Positions 44,017 through 53,434 are shown, counted from the first letter of the stretch. The stretch: DNA of 64,000 nucleotides from Mycolicibacterium flavescens (GCF_001722335.1 NZ_MIHA01000004.1:62001-126000); one strand, 5' to 3'. A program made the numbers and translations. The notes: generated by a model from the letters alone, not told the origin.

Positions 44017-45197
44017 CTCCCCCGCCCGAACCCCCACCTCGCCGACGTCGGCGGCGAGGCCGTCCCGGTATAGGCCTGCGGCTAGTGGCGGCCCAAGCCA
44101 TCGTGCTGGCAGCCGGGGCCACGACGACCGCGGTAGTGGCCGCCATTGTCGGTCCTCCCCTATTTCGCGAGCACCTTCACCTCGCGGGGGTGCCGATGAA
44201 CTCCCCGGAGGAAGTCCACGCCGAGGAGGCCTACGCCTACGCCACGGTCATGTCCATCGGGGGCGCCCTGGCGGTGTCGGCACTGGCCGCGCTTGCCGTC
44301 AGCTTCTACGTCAGTCGACGGCTCCAACGATCCATCACCGAGGTTGCCTCCGCTGCCACCGATGTCGCTCAAGGCAACTACGAAACCCGGGTGTCACCAC
44401 CGCGACTGGGCGACGATTTCGACGAACTCTCGACCGCCTTCAATCAGATGGCCTCCCGGCTGCAGGACGTTGATTCGACACGACAGCGGCTTTTCAGAGA
44501 CCTGGCGCACGAGATCCGCACACCAGTCGCAGTCCTGGAGGCCTATATCGAAGCACTCGAAGACGGGGTGCGCACATTGACACCGCAGACAGCGGCCATG
44601 CTCCGCGACCAGACCCGACGGCTAGTGCGGTTCTCCGATGATGTCGCCGCACTCGCCAAAGCCGAGGAAAGCTCAGTGTCGATGTCGTACGCCACGATTG
44701 ACGTTGACCGCCTGACGCGCCAGTGCGTCGCCGCGGCGCAGGAACGCTACGACAGCAAAGGCGTCGCACTACGCCTACGCCCCCAGAAGTCGCTGCCGCC
44801 GCTGTGGGCTGACGAGCAACGCCTCTCCCAGGTTCTGGGCAATCTTCTGGATAATGCGCTGCGGCACACGCCATCCGGCGGTTCGGTCGACGTCAGCTGT
44901 ATCCGCGACGGCGACCGATTGAGGATCGCCGTCGCCGACAGCGGCGAAGGGATCGCCCCCGAGCACCTCACCCGAGTGTTCGAGCGGTTCTATCGGGCCG
45001 ACGCGGCCCGCGATCGCGAGCACGGCGGCGCCGGGTTAGGACTCGCCATCGCCAAAGCGCTGGTCGAGGCCCACGACGGATTTATTTCCGTAGCGAGCGC
45101 TGGACAAGGTGCCGGCGCAACATTCGCCGTCGACTTACCCATCGCAGAAGCGCCCGTCGACAAATCCGCTGTTACGGCGGCCTCAGCTCGGACGTGA
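44013..45197 (+). CDS. membrane sensor histidine kinase
   Basis: 394 residues from a GTG at 44013. Two membrane helices (residues about 25-50 and 85-110) enclose a short external loop of about 35 residues containing HLHLAGVPMNSPEEVHAEE, which has possible metal ligands. A HAMP linker is followed by the phosphorylation motif DLAHEIRTPVAV, N box NLLDNALRHT, G1 VADSGEGI and G2 GGAGLGLAI. The small sensing loop with several His is like metal-sensing kinases. Cotranscribed with its regulator. Confidence 0.94.
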   Translation: MTPPPEPPPRRRRRRGRPGIGLRLVAAQAIVLAAGATTTAVVAAIVGPPLFREHLHLAGVPMNSPEEVHAEEAYAYATVMSIGGALAVSALAALAVSFYVSRRLQRSITEVASAATDVAQGNYETRVSPPRLGDDFDELSTAFNQMASRLQDVDSTRQRLFRDLAHEIRTPVAVLEAYIEALEDGVRTLTPQTAAMLRDQTRRLVRFSDDVAALAKAEESSVSMSYATIDVDRLTRQCVAAAQERYDSKGVALRLRPQKSLPPLWADEQRLSQVLGNLLDNALRHTPSGGSVDVSCIRDGDRLRIAVADSGEGIAPEHLTRVFERFYRADAARDREHGGAGLGLAIAKALVEAHDGFISVASAGQGAGATFAVDLPIAEAPVDKSAVTAASART

Positions 45198-45218
45198 CCG
45201 TCGCGCCCCCCAGAACTG

Positions 45219-45905
45219 TTACTTGTCCAGCATCCCCTGCATCATGTCGATCTCCGCCTGCTGAGAGGACACAATCGCTCGCGCCATTTCCACCGCCGCC
45301 GGGAACTGGCCGATCTCGATCTCCTCCTGCGCCATCATGATTGCGCCCTTGTGATGAGTGATCATCTGCGACAAGAAAAGCCGGGTCGCCTCCGCGCCCT
45401 GCGCGTTCTGCAGCGCGGCCATATCGGCTTCCGACATCATGCCGTGGCCGCCGCCCATGCCGGGCATATCGCCCATATCGCCGCTAGGCATCTGATGGCC
45501 GGGCATATTGTGGCCAGGCATCGCGGCGCTGGTCGGCGCAGGTGCAGGCGAGGACGGCACTCCCCACTCCTGGAGCCACCCCTGCATCTTCTCGATCTCA
45601 GGGCCTTGCGCGTTCTTGATGTCGTTCGCCAAGGAGATGACCTCGGGATCGATGCCTTGCTTGCCGAGCAGCATGTCGCTCATCTCGATCGCCTGCTGGT
45701 GATGCGGAATCATGCCCTGGGCGAACTTCACATCAGCGTCGTTGTGGGTGGCGTCGCTGCTCGCAGCACTCGGCGAGGCCGAGGCTGCAGCCGAGGTGCT
45801 GCTAGTCGATGACTGAGATTCAGTTGTCGCATTCGAACAGGCACTGATGAACAGGGTCGACGCCGCCAACGCCGCAAACCCAAATCCGAATCGTTTGTGC
45901 TGCAT
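45219..45905 (-). CDS. DUF305 lipoprotein
   Basis: 228 residues from the ATG at 45905, 6 nt after AAAGGATG. Lipobox TLFISAC leads to a Ser/Thr-rich linker and the DUF305 fold with two repeated motifs, QGMIPHHQQAIEMSD and QMITHHKGAIMMAQ. A Met/His-rich insert between them (MPGHNMPGHQMPSGDMGDMPGMGGGHGMM) has the composition of copper-binding loops. DUF305 proteins are frequent in copper islands. Convergent with the histidine kinase gene; site E lies about 200 bp upstream. Confidence 0.9.
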   Translation of the reverse strand: MQHKRFGFGFAALAASTLFISACSNATTESQSSTSSTSAAASASPSAASSDATHNDADVKFAQGMIPHHQQAIEMSDMLLGKQGIDPEVISLANDIKNAQGPEIEKMQGWLQEWGVPSSPAPAPTSAAMPGHNMPGHQMPSGDMGDMPGMGGGHGMMSEADMAALQNAQGAEATRLFLSQMITHHKGAIMMAQEEIEIGQFPAAVEMARAIVSSQQAEIDMMQGMLDK

Positions 45906-46224
45906 CGCACATCCTTTCTCATCCACCTTCATGACACACGCGTCCATGCGGCAAGCGCTCTCGCCGCCTCGGTCCAGCCTCAAGAATCCGAGTATGGGTC
46001 AGTTCGTGATCCGATGAAGATTTGATGAAGACGCCCTCACGGACCCATCGGTACGCCCCGCGCCACGCTGGCGATACCAGCGTCGCCCCGATGCTCTGTG
46101 CCACACATCTACTATTGCACTACGTAGATTGTCCGCAATCGGAAGGCGTCTCTTGGCACAGTGGGGGTTTTTGCGGGGAGTGAGAAGTACCAGGAGTACG
46201 GAATTTGACCTGCAATAACTTCGG
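45906..46224. other. right island end, non-coding
   Basis: About 320 bp between the DUF305 start and the tRNA. It holds the DUF305 promoter with operator site E and no protein-like frame; no integrase is present at this end. Confidence 0.6.
46107..46129. promoter_or_regulatory. BlaI-type operator, site E (ATCTAC-N11-GTAGAT)
   Basis: Perfect outer arms with an 11-bp centre that is itself not symmetric. It lies about 200 bp upstream of the DUF305 start. Confidence 0.7.
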
Positions 46225-46266
46225 TGGGCGCGGACGGTTTCGAACCGCCGACCGCTGGTGTGTAAA
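46224..46266 (-). repeat. right attachment-type direct repeat (within tRNA-Val)
   Basis: Matches 14597-14639 with one mismatch at 46239. It covers the tRNA 3' end up to the anticodon loop, so the intact tRNA was re-formed at this junction. Confidence 0.9.
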
Positions 46267-46296
46267 ACCAGAGCTCTACCACTGAGCTACGCGCCC
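46225..46296 (-). tRNA. tRNA-Val (anticodon TAC)
   Basis: 72 nt fold into a full cloverleaf: acceptor GGGCGCG/CGCGCCC with discriminator A, D-arm GCTC/GAGC, anticodon stem CTGGT/ACCAG around loop TTTACAC (anticodon TAC), T-arm with loop TTCGAAA. CCA is not encoded (CCG follows). It is the insertion site of the island. Confidence 0.96.
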
Positions 46297-46341
46297 CAGC
46301 AGGGCAAAGCTACACGGCGATGACCTGCGACAGGAAATCTG

Positions 46342-46806
46342 CTAGCCGGACTGCAGCGCCTTGAGCGCGTCGGCCCACAACGCCTGGTCACGGGCCTCCC
46401 CGGGCTGCTTCATCTCGGCGAACCGCACGATGCCGTCGCGGTCGACGACGAAGGTGCCGCGGTTGGAGATCCCGGCGTCCTCGTTGAACACGCCGTAGGC
46501 CTGGGCGACGGCGCCGTGCGGCCAGAAGTCCGACAGCACCGGAAAGGTGAACCCGCTCTGGGTGGCCCAGACCTTGTGCGTCGGGGGCGGCCCCACCGAG
46601 ATGGCCAGCGTCGCCGTGCCGTCCTTCTCGTACTCCGGCAGCTTGTCCCGGATCTCGTCGAGCTCGCCCTGGCAGATGCCCGTGAACGCCAGCGGGAAGA
46701 ACACCAGCAGCACGTTCTTGGCGCCCCGGAAGCTGCTCAGCGTGACCGGTTGCCCGTTCTGGTCCTTGAGCGTGAAGTCCGGCGCCTCGGTTCCGACCTC
46801 GATCAT
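46342..46806 (-). CDS. ahpE: one-cysteine peroxiredoxin AhpE
   Basis: 154 residues from the ATG at 46806 (MIEVGTEAPDFTLKDQNG). The peroxidatic motif is FFPLAFTGIC with Cys45, followed by a conserved Arg region; no resolving Cys is seen. Close by eye to M. tuberculosis AhpE, which reduces hydroperoxides and peroxynitrite using mycothiol/mycoredoxin. First core gene right of the island. Confidence 0.95.
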   Translation of the reverse strand: MIEVGTEAPDFTLKDQNGQPVTLSSFRGAKNVLLVFFPLAFTGICQGELDEIRDKLPEYEKDGTATLAISVGPPPTHKVWATQSGFTFPVLSDFWPHGAVAQAYGVFNEDAGISNRGTFVVDRDGIVRFAEMKQPGEARDQALWADALKALQSG

Positions 46807-46837
46807 CGGAGCCCTCTGTTCTTCGCGCAAGCGCTCA

Positions 46838-47263
46838 TCACCGCCGACCCGCTGCCTTGGACTTCGGTTGCACCAGCCGGCTGGCGATCCAGTCGCCCAG
46901 GTTCGCCGACGACGTCTGCATCAGGCCCGCCGTCGGCGCCGACTCGGCGATCTCGGCCGGCTGCACATGGCCCGGCTTGCCGGTCTTCGGGGTGACCACC
47001 CAGATGACGCCGTCGTCGGCGAGCGGGGTGATGGCGTCCATGAGCGCGTCGACCAGATCTCCGTCGTCGTCGCGCCACCACATCAGCACGACATCGATGA
47101 CCTCATCGGCGTCCTCGTCGAGCAGTTCGCCGCCGCACGCCTCTTCGATGTCGGCTCGGATGTCGTCGTCGACGTCGTCGTCCCAGCCCAGTTCCTGCAC
47201 AACCTGATCTTTTTGGATGCCCAGTCGGTGGGCGTAGTTCGGGGCGTCGTCCGCCGCGACCAC
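46838..47263 (-). CDS. DUF3052 family protein (Rv2239c-like)
   Basis: About 141 residues from the GTG at 47263, placed 7 nt after GGAGGA. A very acidic N-terminal half (LGWDDDVDDDIRADIEEACGGELLDEDADEVID) is followed by VLMWWRDDDGDLVDAL and WVVTPKTGKPGHV. The family is restricted to actinobacteria and has no known function. Likely in one unit with ahpE, 31 bp away. Confidence 0.88.
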   Translation of the reverse strand: MVAADDAPNYAHRLGIQKDQVVQELGWDDDVDDDIRADIEEACGGELLDEDADEVIDVVLMWWRDDDGDLVDALMDAITPLADDGVIWVVTPKTGKPGHVQPAEIAESAPTAGLMQTSSANLGDWIASRLVQPKSKAAGRR

Positions 47264-47368
47264 GGTAGGTCCTCCTTCAGCCGGCTCCGGCGCTGCTGCG
47301 CTCGGCGTTGTCGTGTGCCTATCGTCGCACGCCGGATGCGAGCGCATGTGCGTGGCGGGCAGAGTTGG

Positions 47369-47944
47369 TCAATATGACGCGTCACACAGGTTCAGCGCGA
47401 CGGTCTTCGTGTCGTTGAGCCGGGTGATCGTGGCGTTGAATTCCTCGGGTCCGTAGTTGCCCTCGATCGCGGTGGCCACGCCCCTGGCGGCGTCCACCCA
47501 GGCGTTGAGCGAGTCACGCAGTTCCGGCGCCAGCGGGTCCGACACGCTGCGGGCGACCGCGTCGGCGCTGTTGTTGAGCGCGTCGATCGCCGGTCTGGCC
47601 CTGGACCCGGCATCGGCGGCGTTCTGGTTGAACGCGTCGACATAGGCGTTGACCGCGGTGATCGCGTCCACGCTGCTGGAGCTGAGCGTCTCGCACGAGT
47701 CGTGGATCGCCTCTTTGGTGATCGACGCCTGCCGTTCGGACTCCCGGGCGGCAGAACTGGCCGCCGACTCCTCCAGCGACGCCGACACCGACGCCCGGTA
47801 CACCGGCGCCTCGGCCCTGTCGGCCGACCCTTCACCCTCGGTCACCGTGCTGCAACCGACGATGATCATCGCCGCGGCGGCCACGCCGCCGATCGCCAGT
47901 GCGCCGATCCGCAGCCGCTCACGCACCAGCGCCCCGATCACCAC
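47369..47944 (-). CDS. putative lipoprotein (Rv2240c-like)
   Basis: 191 residues with a basic start, hydrophobic segment and a lipobox-like MIIVGCSTV near residue 31. The mature part is helical and soluble (Ala/Ser/Asp-rich) and has two further cysteines (DSCETL and NLCDASY) that could form a disulfide. Function unknown. It is divergent from aceE. Confidence 0.8.
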   Translation of the reverse strand: MVIGALVRERLRIGALAIGGVAAAAMIIVGCSTVTEGEGSADRAEAPVYRASVSASLEESAASSAARESERQASITKEAIHDSCETLSSSSVDAITAVNAYVDAFNQNAADAGSRARPAIDALNNSADAVARSVSDPLAPELRDSLNAWVDAARGVATAIEGNYGPEEFNATITRLNDTKTVALNLCDASY

Positions 47945-48120
47945 GGTCTGCAGACGTTACCGGGTCACCTCCGGCGAAGTCCGACCATTGCAGTCGCCCC
48001 CCTGACGGGACGGGTAGTGCAGGATTGGAGAAGGATGAGATCCGTCGCCCACCGACAAGCGCAGAAAACATCTGAGCCGTCCCGGCGGGCACCCGATAAC
48101 CGCATACCAAGGAGCGGAAG

Positions 48121-50910
48121 TTGACTACCGAGTTCGCGCGCCAGGATCTGGCCCAAAACTCCACCACTGCAGGCGAACACGATCGCGTGCGGGTGATCCG
48201 CGAGGGCGTCGCGTCGTATCTGCCCGACATCGATCCCGAAGAGACCGGTGAGTGGCTGGAATCGTTCGACGCCCTGCTCGAACAGTCCGGCCCGGCCCGG
48301 GCACGGTACATGCTGCTGCGCCTGCTCGAGCGTTCCGGCGAACAGCGAGTGGCCATCCCGGCGCTGACGTCGACCGACTACGTCAACACCATCCCCACCG
48401 AGTTGGAGCCGTGGTTCCCCGGCGACGAGGACGTCGAACGCCGCTACCGAGCCTGGATCCGGTGGAACGCGGCGATCATGGTGCACCGCGCGCAGCGGCC
48501 GGGAGTCGGTGTGGGCGGCCATATTTCGACGTACGCGTCGTCGGCGGCGCTGTATGAGGTCGGCTTCAACCACTTCTTCCGCGGTAAGGCGCATCCCGGC
48601 GGCGGCGACCACGTCTTCATCCAGGGCCACGCCTCCCCCGGCATCTACGCCCGCGCTTATTTGGAAGGGCGGCTAACTGCCGAGCAGCTGGACGGCTTCC
48701 GCCAGGAGCACAGCCACCCCGGCGGCGGGATCCCGTCGTACCCGCATCCGCGGCTGATGCCGGACTTCTGGGAATTCCCGACGGTGTCGATGGGCCTGGG
48801 CCCGATGAACGCCATCTACCAGGCCCGGTTCAACCACTACCTGCACGACCGCGAGATCAAGGACACCTCCGACCAGCACGTGTGGGCGTTCCTCGGCGAC
48901 GGCGAGATGGACGAACCCGAGAGCCGCGGGCTGGCGCACGTCGCGGCGCTCGAGGGGCTGGACAACCTGACCTTCGTCGTCAACTGCAACCTGCAGCGGC
49001 TCGACGGTCCGGTGCGCGGCAACGGCAAGATCATCCAGGAACTGGAGTCGTTCTTCCGCGGCGCCGGCTGGAACGTCATCAAGGTGGTGTGGGGCCGCGA
49101 GTGGGACGCGCTGCTGCACGCCGACCGCGACGGCGCGCTGGTCAACCTGATGAACAGCACACCCGACGGCGACTACCAGACCTACAAGGCCAATGACGGC
49201 GCCTACGTGCGCGACCACTTCTTCGGCCGCGACCCGCGGACCAAGGCGCTGGTCGAGAAGATGTCCGACACCGAGATCTGGAACCTCAAACGCGGCGGCC
49301 ACGACTACCGCAAGGTGTACGCGGCCTACCGGGCAGCCGTCGAGCACAAGGGCCAGCCCACGGTGATCCTGGCCAAGACCATCAAGGGTTACTCGCTGGG
49401 CGCGAACTTCCAGGGTCGCAACGCCACCCACCAGATGAAGAAGCTTGCCGTCGAGGACCTCAAGCACTTCCGCGACGCGCAGCGCATCCCGGTCAGCGAC
49501 GCCCAGCTCGAGGAGAACCCGTACCTGCCGCCGTACTACCACCCCGGCCCGGAAGCCCCGGAGATCCGGTACCTGCTGGAGCGACGCCGCGCGCTGGGCG
49601 GTTTCGTGCCCGAGCGCCGCACCAAGACCAAGGTGCTCACGCTGCCGGGCCGCGACACCTACAAGGCTCTGAAGAAGGGCTCGGGTAAGCAGGAGGTGGC
49701 CACGACGATGGCCACTGTGCGGACCTTCAAGGAACTGTTGCGGGACAAGGAGATCGGTTGGCGGATCGTGCCGATCATCCCCGACGAGGCGCGTACGTTC
49801 GGAATGGACTCGTGGTTCCCGAACCTCAAGATCTACAACCGCAACGGGCAGCTCTACACCTCTGTCGACGCCGAGCTGATGTTGGCGTACAAGGAGTCCG
49901 AGGTCGGCCAGATCCTGCACGAGGGCATCAACGAGGCCGGTTCGTCGGCCAGCTTCATCGCCGCGGGCACGTCGTACGCCACGCACGACGAGCCGATGAT
50001 CCCGATCTACATCTTCTATTCGATGTTCGGCTTCCAGCGCACCGGCGACAACCTGTGGGCGGCCGCCGACCAGATGACGCGCGGCTTCCTTCTCGGGGCC
50101 ACGGCCGGACGGACGACGCTGGTCGGCGAGGGTCTGCAGCACGCCGACGGGCATTCGCTGCTGCTGGCCGCGTCCAACCCGGCGGTCGTCGCCTACGACC
50201 CGGCGTTCGCCTACGAGATCGCCTACATCGTCGAAAGCGGTTTGCAGCGGATGTTCGGGGAGGACCCCGAGAACGTCTACTTCTACATGACGATCTACAA
50301 CGAGCCCTACCGGCAGCCGGCCGAGCCCGAGGGCCTCGACGTCGACGGCCTGCTGCGCGGTATCTACCGCTACCGGCCGGCACCGGAGAAGCGCGCGCAC
50401 GCCGCGCAGATCCTGGTCTCCGGGGTGGCGATGCCGTCGGCGCTCAAGGCCGTCGAGATGCTCGCCGACGAGTGGGACGTGGCTGCCGACGTGTGGTCGG
50501 TGACCAGTTGGGGCGAGCTCAACCGCGACGGGGTGGAGATCGAGAAGCAGCGGCTGCGCCACCCGGACCGGCCCGCCGAAACGCCGTACGTCACCAAGGC
50601 ACTCGCGGATGCGCGAGGCCCGGTGATCGCGGTGTCGGACTGGATGCGCGCGGTGCCCGAGCAGATCCGGGCATGGGTGCCCGGCACGTACATCACGCTG
50701 GGCACCGACGGCTTCGGCTTCTCCGACACCCGGCCGGCGGCGCGGCGCTACTACAACACCGACGCCGAGTCGATCGCGGTCGCGGTGCTCGAGGGGCTGG
50801 CGCGCGATGGCAACATCGATCAGTCCGTGGCGGTCGAGGCGGCGCGGCGCTATGAGATCGATGATGTGATGGCGGCGCCGGAACAGACGTCGGACCCCGG
50901 AGTGGCGTAG
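48121..50910 (+). CDS. aceE: pyruvate dehydrogenase E1 component AceE
   Basis: 929 residues from a TTG at 48121, 6 nt after AAGGAG. It reads through nearly collinear with M. tuberculosis Ace[23 protein letters not shown], the thiamine-diphosphate motif [10 protein letters not shown]...[16 protein letters not shown], and the pyrimidine-domain region TFGMDSWFP. The homodimeric E1 decarboxylates pyruvate and feeds acetyl-CoA formation. The stop codon TAG lies in the first unit of a tandem repeat (see 50902-51055). Confidence 0.97.
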   Translation: MTTEFARQDLAQNSTTAGEHDRVRVIREGVASYLPDIDPEETGEWLESFDALLEQSGPARARYMLLRLLERSGEQRVAIPALTSTDYVNTIPTELEPWFPGDEDVERRYRAWIRWNAAIMVHRAQRPGVGVGGHISTYASSAALYEVGFNHFFRGKAHPGGGDHVFIQGHASPGIYARAYLEGRLTAEQLDGFRQEHSHPGGGIPSYPHPRLMPDFWEFPTVSMGLGPMNAIYQARFNHYLHDREIKDTSDQHVWAFLGDGEMDEPESRGLAHVAALEGLDNLTFVVNCNLQRLDGPVRGNGKIIQELESFFRGAGWNVIKVVWGREWDALLHADRDGALVNLMNSTPDGDYQTYKANDGAYVRDHFFGRDPRTKALVEKMSDTEIWNLKRGGHDYRKVYAAYRAAVEHKGQPTVILAKTIKGYSLGANFQGRNATHQMKKLAVEDLKHFRDAQRIPVSDAQLEENPYLPPYYHPGPEAPEIRYLLERRRALGGFVPERRTKTKVLTLPGRDTYKALKKGSGKQEVATTMATVRTFKELLRDKEIGWRIVPIIPDEARTFGMDSWFPNLKIYNRNGQLYTSVDAELMLAYKESEVGQILHEGINEAGSSASFIAAGTSYATHDEPMIPIYIFYSMFGFQRTGDNLWAAADQMTRGFLLGATAGRTTLVGEGLQHADGHSLLLAASNPAVVAYDPAFAYEIAYIVESGLQRMFGEDPENVYFYMTIYNEPYRQPAEPEGLDVDGLLRGIYRYRPAPEKRAHAAQILVSGVAMPSALKAVEMLADEWDVAADVWSVTSWGELNRDGVEIEKQRLRHPDRPAETPYVTKALADARGPVIAVSDWMRAVPEQIRAWVPGTYITLGTDGFGFSDTRPAARRYYNTDAESIAVAVLEGLARDGNIDQSVAVEAARRYEIDDVMAAPEQTSDPGVA

Positions 50911-51055
50911 CCACGACATTCAGCTAGAGAGTCGCGTAGCGACGACATTCAGCTAGAGAGTGGCGTAGCCACGACATTCAGCTAGAGAGTGGCGTAGCCA
51001 CGACATTCAGCTAGAGAGTGGCGTAGCCACGACATTCAGCTAGAGAGTCGCGTAG
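50902..51055 (+). repeat. 29-bp tandem hairpin repeat, 5 units plus partial, overlapping the aceE stop
   Basis: Units start at 50902, 50931, 50960, 50989 and 51018; a partial sixth starts at 51047 and a degenerate trace lies at 51077-51090. Each has a 5-bp stem with GTA in the loop (GTGGC-GTA-GCCAC), then GACATTCAGCTAGAGA. The second unit has GTCGC-GTA-GCGAC, a paired change that keeps the stem. The first TAG is the stop of aceE. Confidence 0.95.
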
Positions 51056-51060
51056 GCGTT

Positions 51061-51073
51061 GGAGGTTTCCTCC
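51061..51073. terminator. short hairpin GGAGG-TTT-CCTCC
   Basis: A 5-bp stem with a 3-nt loop just after the repeat array and 25 bp before mabR. It could be a weak terminator or attenuator, but no T-run follows. Confidence 0.3.
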
Positions 51074-51097
51074 ATAGAGTCGGCGTAGCCTTTAGAG

Positions 51098-52375
51098 GTG
51101 CCCAACAACAGGTATGTGCCGCCGAAATCGACGGTCGAGGCGCTCGAGGGTGTGCCGGACTCGGTGCTCAACCGGCTGCACCAGTACTCGGGCCGGTTGG
51201 CCACCGAGGCGGTGCGGGCGCTCGAGGAGCGGTTGCCGTTCTTCGCCGGGCTGGAGGCGTCCCAGCGCTCGAGCGTGCAGCTGGTCGTGCAGACCGCGGT
51301 GGTCAACTTCGTCGAGTGGATGCGCGACCCGCAGAACAACCTGAGCTACACCGCCCAGGCGTTCGAGGTGGTGCCGCAGGATCTGCGTCGGCGCATCGCG
51401 CTGCGCCAGTCGGTGGAGATGGTGCGCACCACGATGGAGTACTTCGAAGAGGTCGTCCCGCTGCTGGCCCGCAACAACGAACAGCTGACCGCGCTGACCG
51501 CCGGGATCCTGCGCTACAGCCGCGACCTGGCGTTCGCCGCGGCCTCGGCCTACGCCGATCAGGCCGAGGCGCGCGGGGCGTGGGACACCCGGATGGAGGC
51601 CAACGTCGTCGACGCGGTGGTCCGCGGCGACACCGGGCCGGATCTGCAGTCCCAGGCCGCCGCGCTGAACTGGGACGCCACCGCGCCCGCCACGGTGATC
51701 GTCGGACTGCCGCAGCCAGATCGCATCGACCTGGCCGCCGACGACATCCACGATGTCGTGATCCGCAACGGCCGTGCCGCGCTGGTCGACGTGCACGGCA
51801 CCTGGCTGGTGGCGATCGTCTCGGGTGCGCTGGCCCCGACCGACCGGTTCCTCACCGAACTGCTCGCGGTGTTCGCCGACGGACCCGTTGTCGTGGGCCC
51901 GACCGCACCGACCCTGGGCACCGCACACCGCAGCGCGACCGAGGCCATCGCCGGGATGAACGCCGTCGCCGGATGGACGGGCGCCCCGCGGCCGGTGGCG
52001 GCGCGCGAACTGCTGCCCGAACGGGCACTGCTCGGTGACGCGACGGCGATCGCGGCCCTGCAAACCGAGGTGATGCGCCCGCTCGCCGACGCCGGACCGG
52101 CGCTGACCGAGACCCTCGACGCGTTTCTGGACTCCGGCGGCGCCATCGAGGCGTGCGCCCGCAAATTGTTCGTTCATCCAAATACCGTCCGGTACCGACT
52201 CAGGCGGATCGCGGACTTCACCGGGCGTGATCCGATGCTTCCGCGCGACGCTTACGTGCTGCGCGTGGCCTCGACCGTCGGACGCCTCGGCCGGCAGCGG
52301 TACCAGAGCAGTTCAGCAACCGCGGCCCCTCTACTGCGTCCAGTGACGCGTCCCACACCCGCGCTTTCCGAGTAG
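51098..52375 (+). CDS. mabR: MabR, PucR/CdaR-type regulator of FAS-II genes
   Basis: 425 residues from a GTG at 51098. A helical N-terminal region and a GGDEF-like middle are followed by the PucR-type HTH at the end (SGGAIEACARKLFVHPNTVRYRLRRIADFTGRDP). It sits directly upstream of fabD, as Rv2242 does; that protein is described as MabR, the regulator of mycolic-acid synthesis genes. The inverted repeat at 52427-52447 is its expected binding site. Confidence 0.92.
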   Translation: MPNNRYVPPKSTVEALEGVPDSVLNRLHQYSGRLATEAVRALEERLPFFAGLEASQRSSVQLVVQTAVVNFVEWMRDPQNNLSYTAQAFEVVPQDLRRRIALRQSVEMVRTTMEYFEEVVPLLARNNEQLTALTAGILRYSRDLAFAAASAYADQAEARGAWDTRMEANVVDAVVRGDTGPDLQSQAAALNWDATAPATVIVGLPQPDRIDLAADDIHDVVIRNGRAALVDVHGTWLVAIVSGALAPTDRFLTELLAVFADGPVVVGPTAPTLGTAHRSATEAIAGMNAVAGWTGAPRPVAARELLPERALLGDATAIAALQTEVMRPLADAGPALTETLDAFLDSGGAIEACARKLFVHPNTVRYRLRRIADFTGRDPMLPRDAYVLRVASTVGRLGRQRYQSSSATAAPLLRPVTRPTPALSE

Positions 52376-52426
52376 CAGAAGGCCTTATGTAGCGGACCGA
52401 TATCGGAAATGTCGCAGCACAGGCTG

Positions 52427-52447
52427 TTTTGTAGGGTTTCCACAAAA
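52427..52447. promoter_or_regulatory. MabR-type operator TTTTGT-N9-ACAAAA
   Basis: A perfect inverted repeat with 6-bp arms and a 9-bp centre, 67 bp upstream of fabD. It agrees with the MabR site reported for mycobacterial FAS-II promoters as I recall it. Confidence 0.8.
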
Positions 52448-52513
52448 ACATAAGACGAGGTTCATAATCTCTTACACGGCGCAAACCCGTCTTCACAGTG
52501 TTCTCTTAGAGAC

Positions 52514-53434
52514 GTGCCTCAACACGCGATAGCACTCCTTGCGCCCGGACAGGGTTCCCAGACACCCGGCATGCTCGCCGCTTGGCTGGAGCTGCCCGGT
52601 GCCGCCGAGCGGCTCGCGACCTGGTCGCAGATCGCCGGCCTGGACCTCGCGCAGCTGGGCACCACCGCCTCGGCCGAGGAGATCACCGATACCGCGGTGA
52701 CCCAGCCGCTGGTCGTGGCGGCCACGCTGCTCGCCCACGAGGAGCTGACCCGGCGCGGACTCGTCGCCGACAAGCAGACCGTGGTCGCCGGCCACTCCGT
52801 CGGTGAGATCGCCGCCTACGCGATCGCCGGCGTCATCTCCGCCGATGACGCGGTCAAGCTCGCCGCCACCCGCGGCGCCGAGATGGCCAAGGCCTGCGCG
52901 CTGGAACCGACCGGCATGGCCGCGGTCCTCGGCGGTGACGAGGCCGAGGTACTGGCCCGCCTCGAGGCGCTCGACCTGGTGCCGGCCAACCGCAACGCCG
53001 TCGGCCAGATCGTCGCCGCGGGCGCCGTCGCCGCGCTGGACAAGCTCATCGAGGACCCGCCGGCCAAGGCGCGCGTGCGTAAGCTGGCTACCGCCGGCGC
53101 GTTCCACACGCACTACATGGCCCCGGCCAGCGCCGGATACGCTGCGGCCGCCGAGGGTGTAACGACCTCGGAGCCCACCACGACACTGCTGTCGAACGTC
53201 GACGGTGAGCCGGTTGCTTCGGCCGCGGACGCCATGAGCAAGCTGGTCGCCCAGATGACCAAGCCCGTGCGCTGGGATCTGTGCAGCGACACGATGCGCC
53301 GACACAACGTGACCGCGATCGTCGAGTTCCCGCCCGCCGGGACGCTCGCCGGTATCGCCAAGCGCGAACTTCGGGGGGTACCGACGCACGCCGTCAAATC
53401 CCCTGCGGATCTGGACGGGCTTTCACAGCTTTAG
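52514..53434 (+). CDS. fabD: malonyl-CoA:ACP transacylase FabD
   Basis: 306 residues from a GTG at 52514. Motifs LLAPGQGSQTPGM, VAGHSVGEIAAY (nucleophile Ser95) and GAFHTHYMAPA (catalytic His) are the standard set. It loads malonyl onto AcpM for FAS-II elongation toward mycolic acids in the cytoplasm. First gene of the fabD-acpM-kasA-kasB-accD6 operon, behind the MabR-type operator. Confidence 0.96.
   Translation: MPQHAIALLAPGQGSQTPGMLAAWLELPGAAERLATWSQIAGLDLAQLGTTASAEEITDTAVTQPLVVAATLLAHEELTRRGLVADKQTVVAGHSVGEIAAYAIAGVISADDAVKLAATRGAEMAKACALEPTGMAAVLGGDEAEVLARLEALDLVPANRNAVGQIVAAGAVAALDKLIEDPPAKARVRKLATAGAFHTHYMAPASAGYAAAAEGVTTSEPTTTLLSNVDGEPVASAADAMSKLVAQMTKPVRWDLCSDTMRRHNVTAIVEFPPAGTLAGIAKRELRGVPTHAVKSPADLDGLSQL

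Larger units (their letters stand above)
14597..46266. mobile_element. tRNA-Val-associated genomic island, about 31.7 kb, no integrase seen
   Basis: The island is bounded by the 43-bp tRNA-derived direct repeat. Genes on both sides (ptkA-ptpA-SURF1-cobD to the left; ahpE-aceE-fabD to the right) belong to one conserved mycobacterial segment, so everything between the repeats is an insertion. The cargo is the exonuclease/BRCT operon, the IetAS-like pair, copper export, cell-wall enzymes, BlaI/BlaR, a two-component system and a DUF305 lipoprotein. I looked at both ends and all long reading frames and saw no tyrosine or serine recombinase, relaxase or transposase. Base composition is less extreme in the left 3 kb. 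Confidence 0.85.

Noticed and set aside
48673..50919. 748-codon open frame opposite aceE
   Set aside because: It is the antisense shadow of a strongly conserved gene in GC-rich DNA; the translation has no domain-like pattern.
50902..51055. Possible CRISPR array because of regular 29-bp repeats
   Set aside because: The whole unit repeats with no variable spacers, and no cas genes are near.
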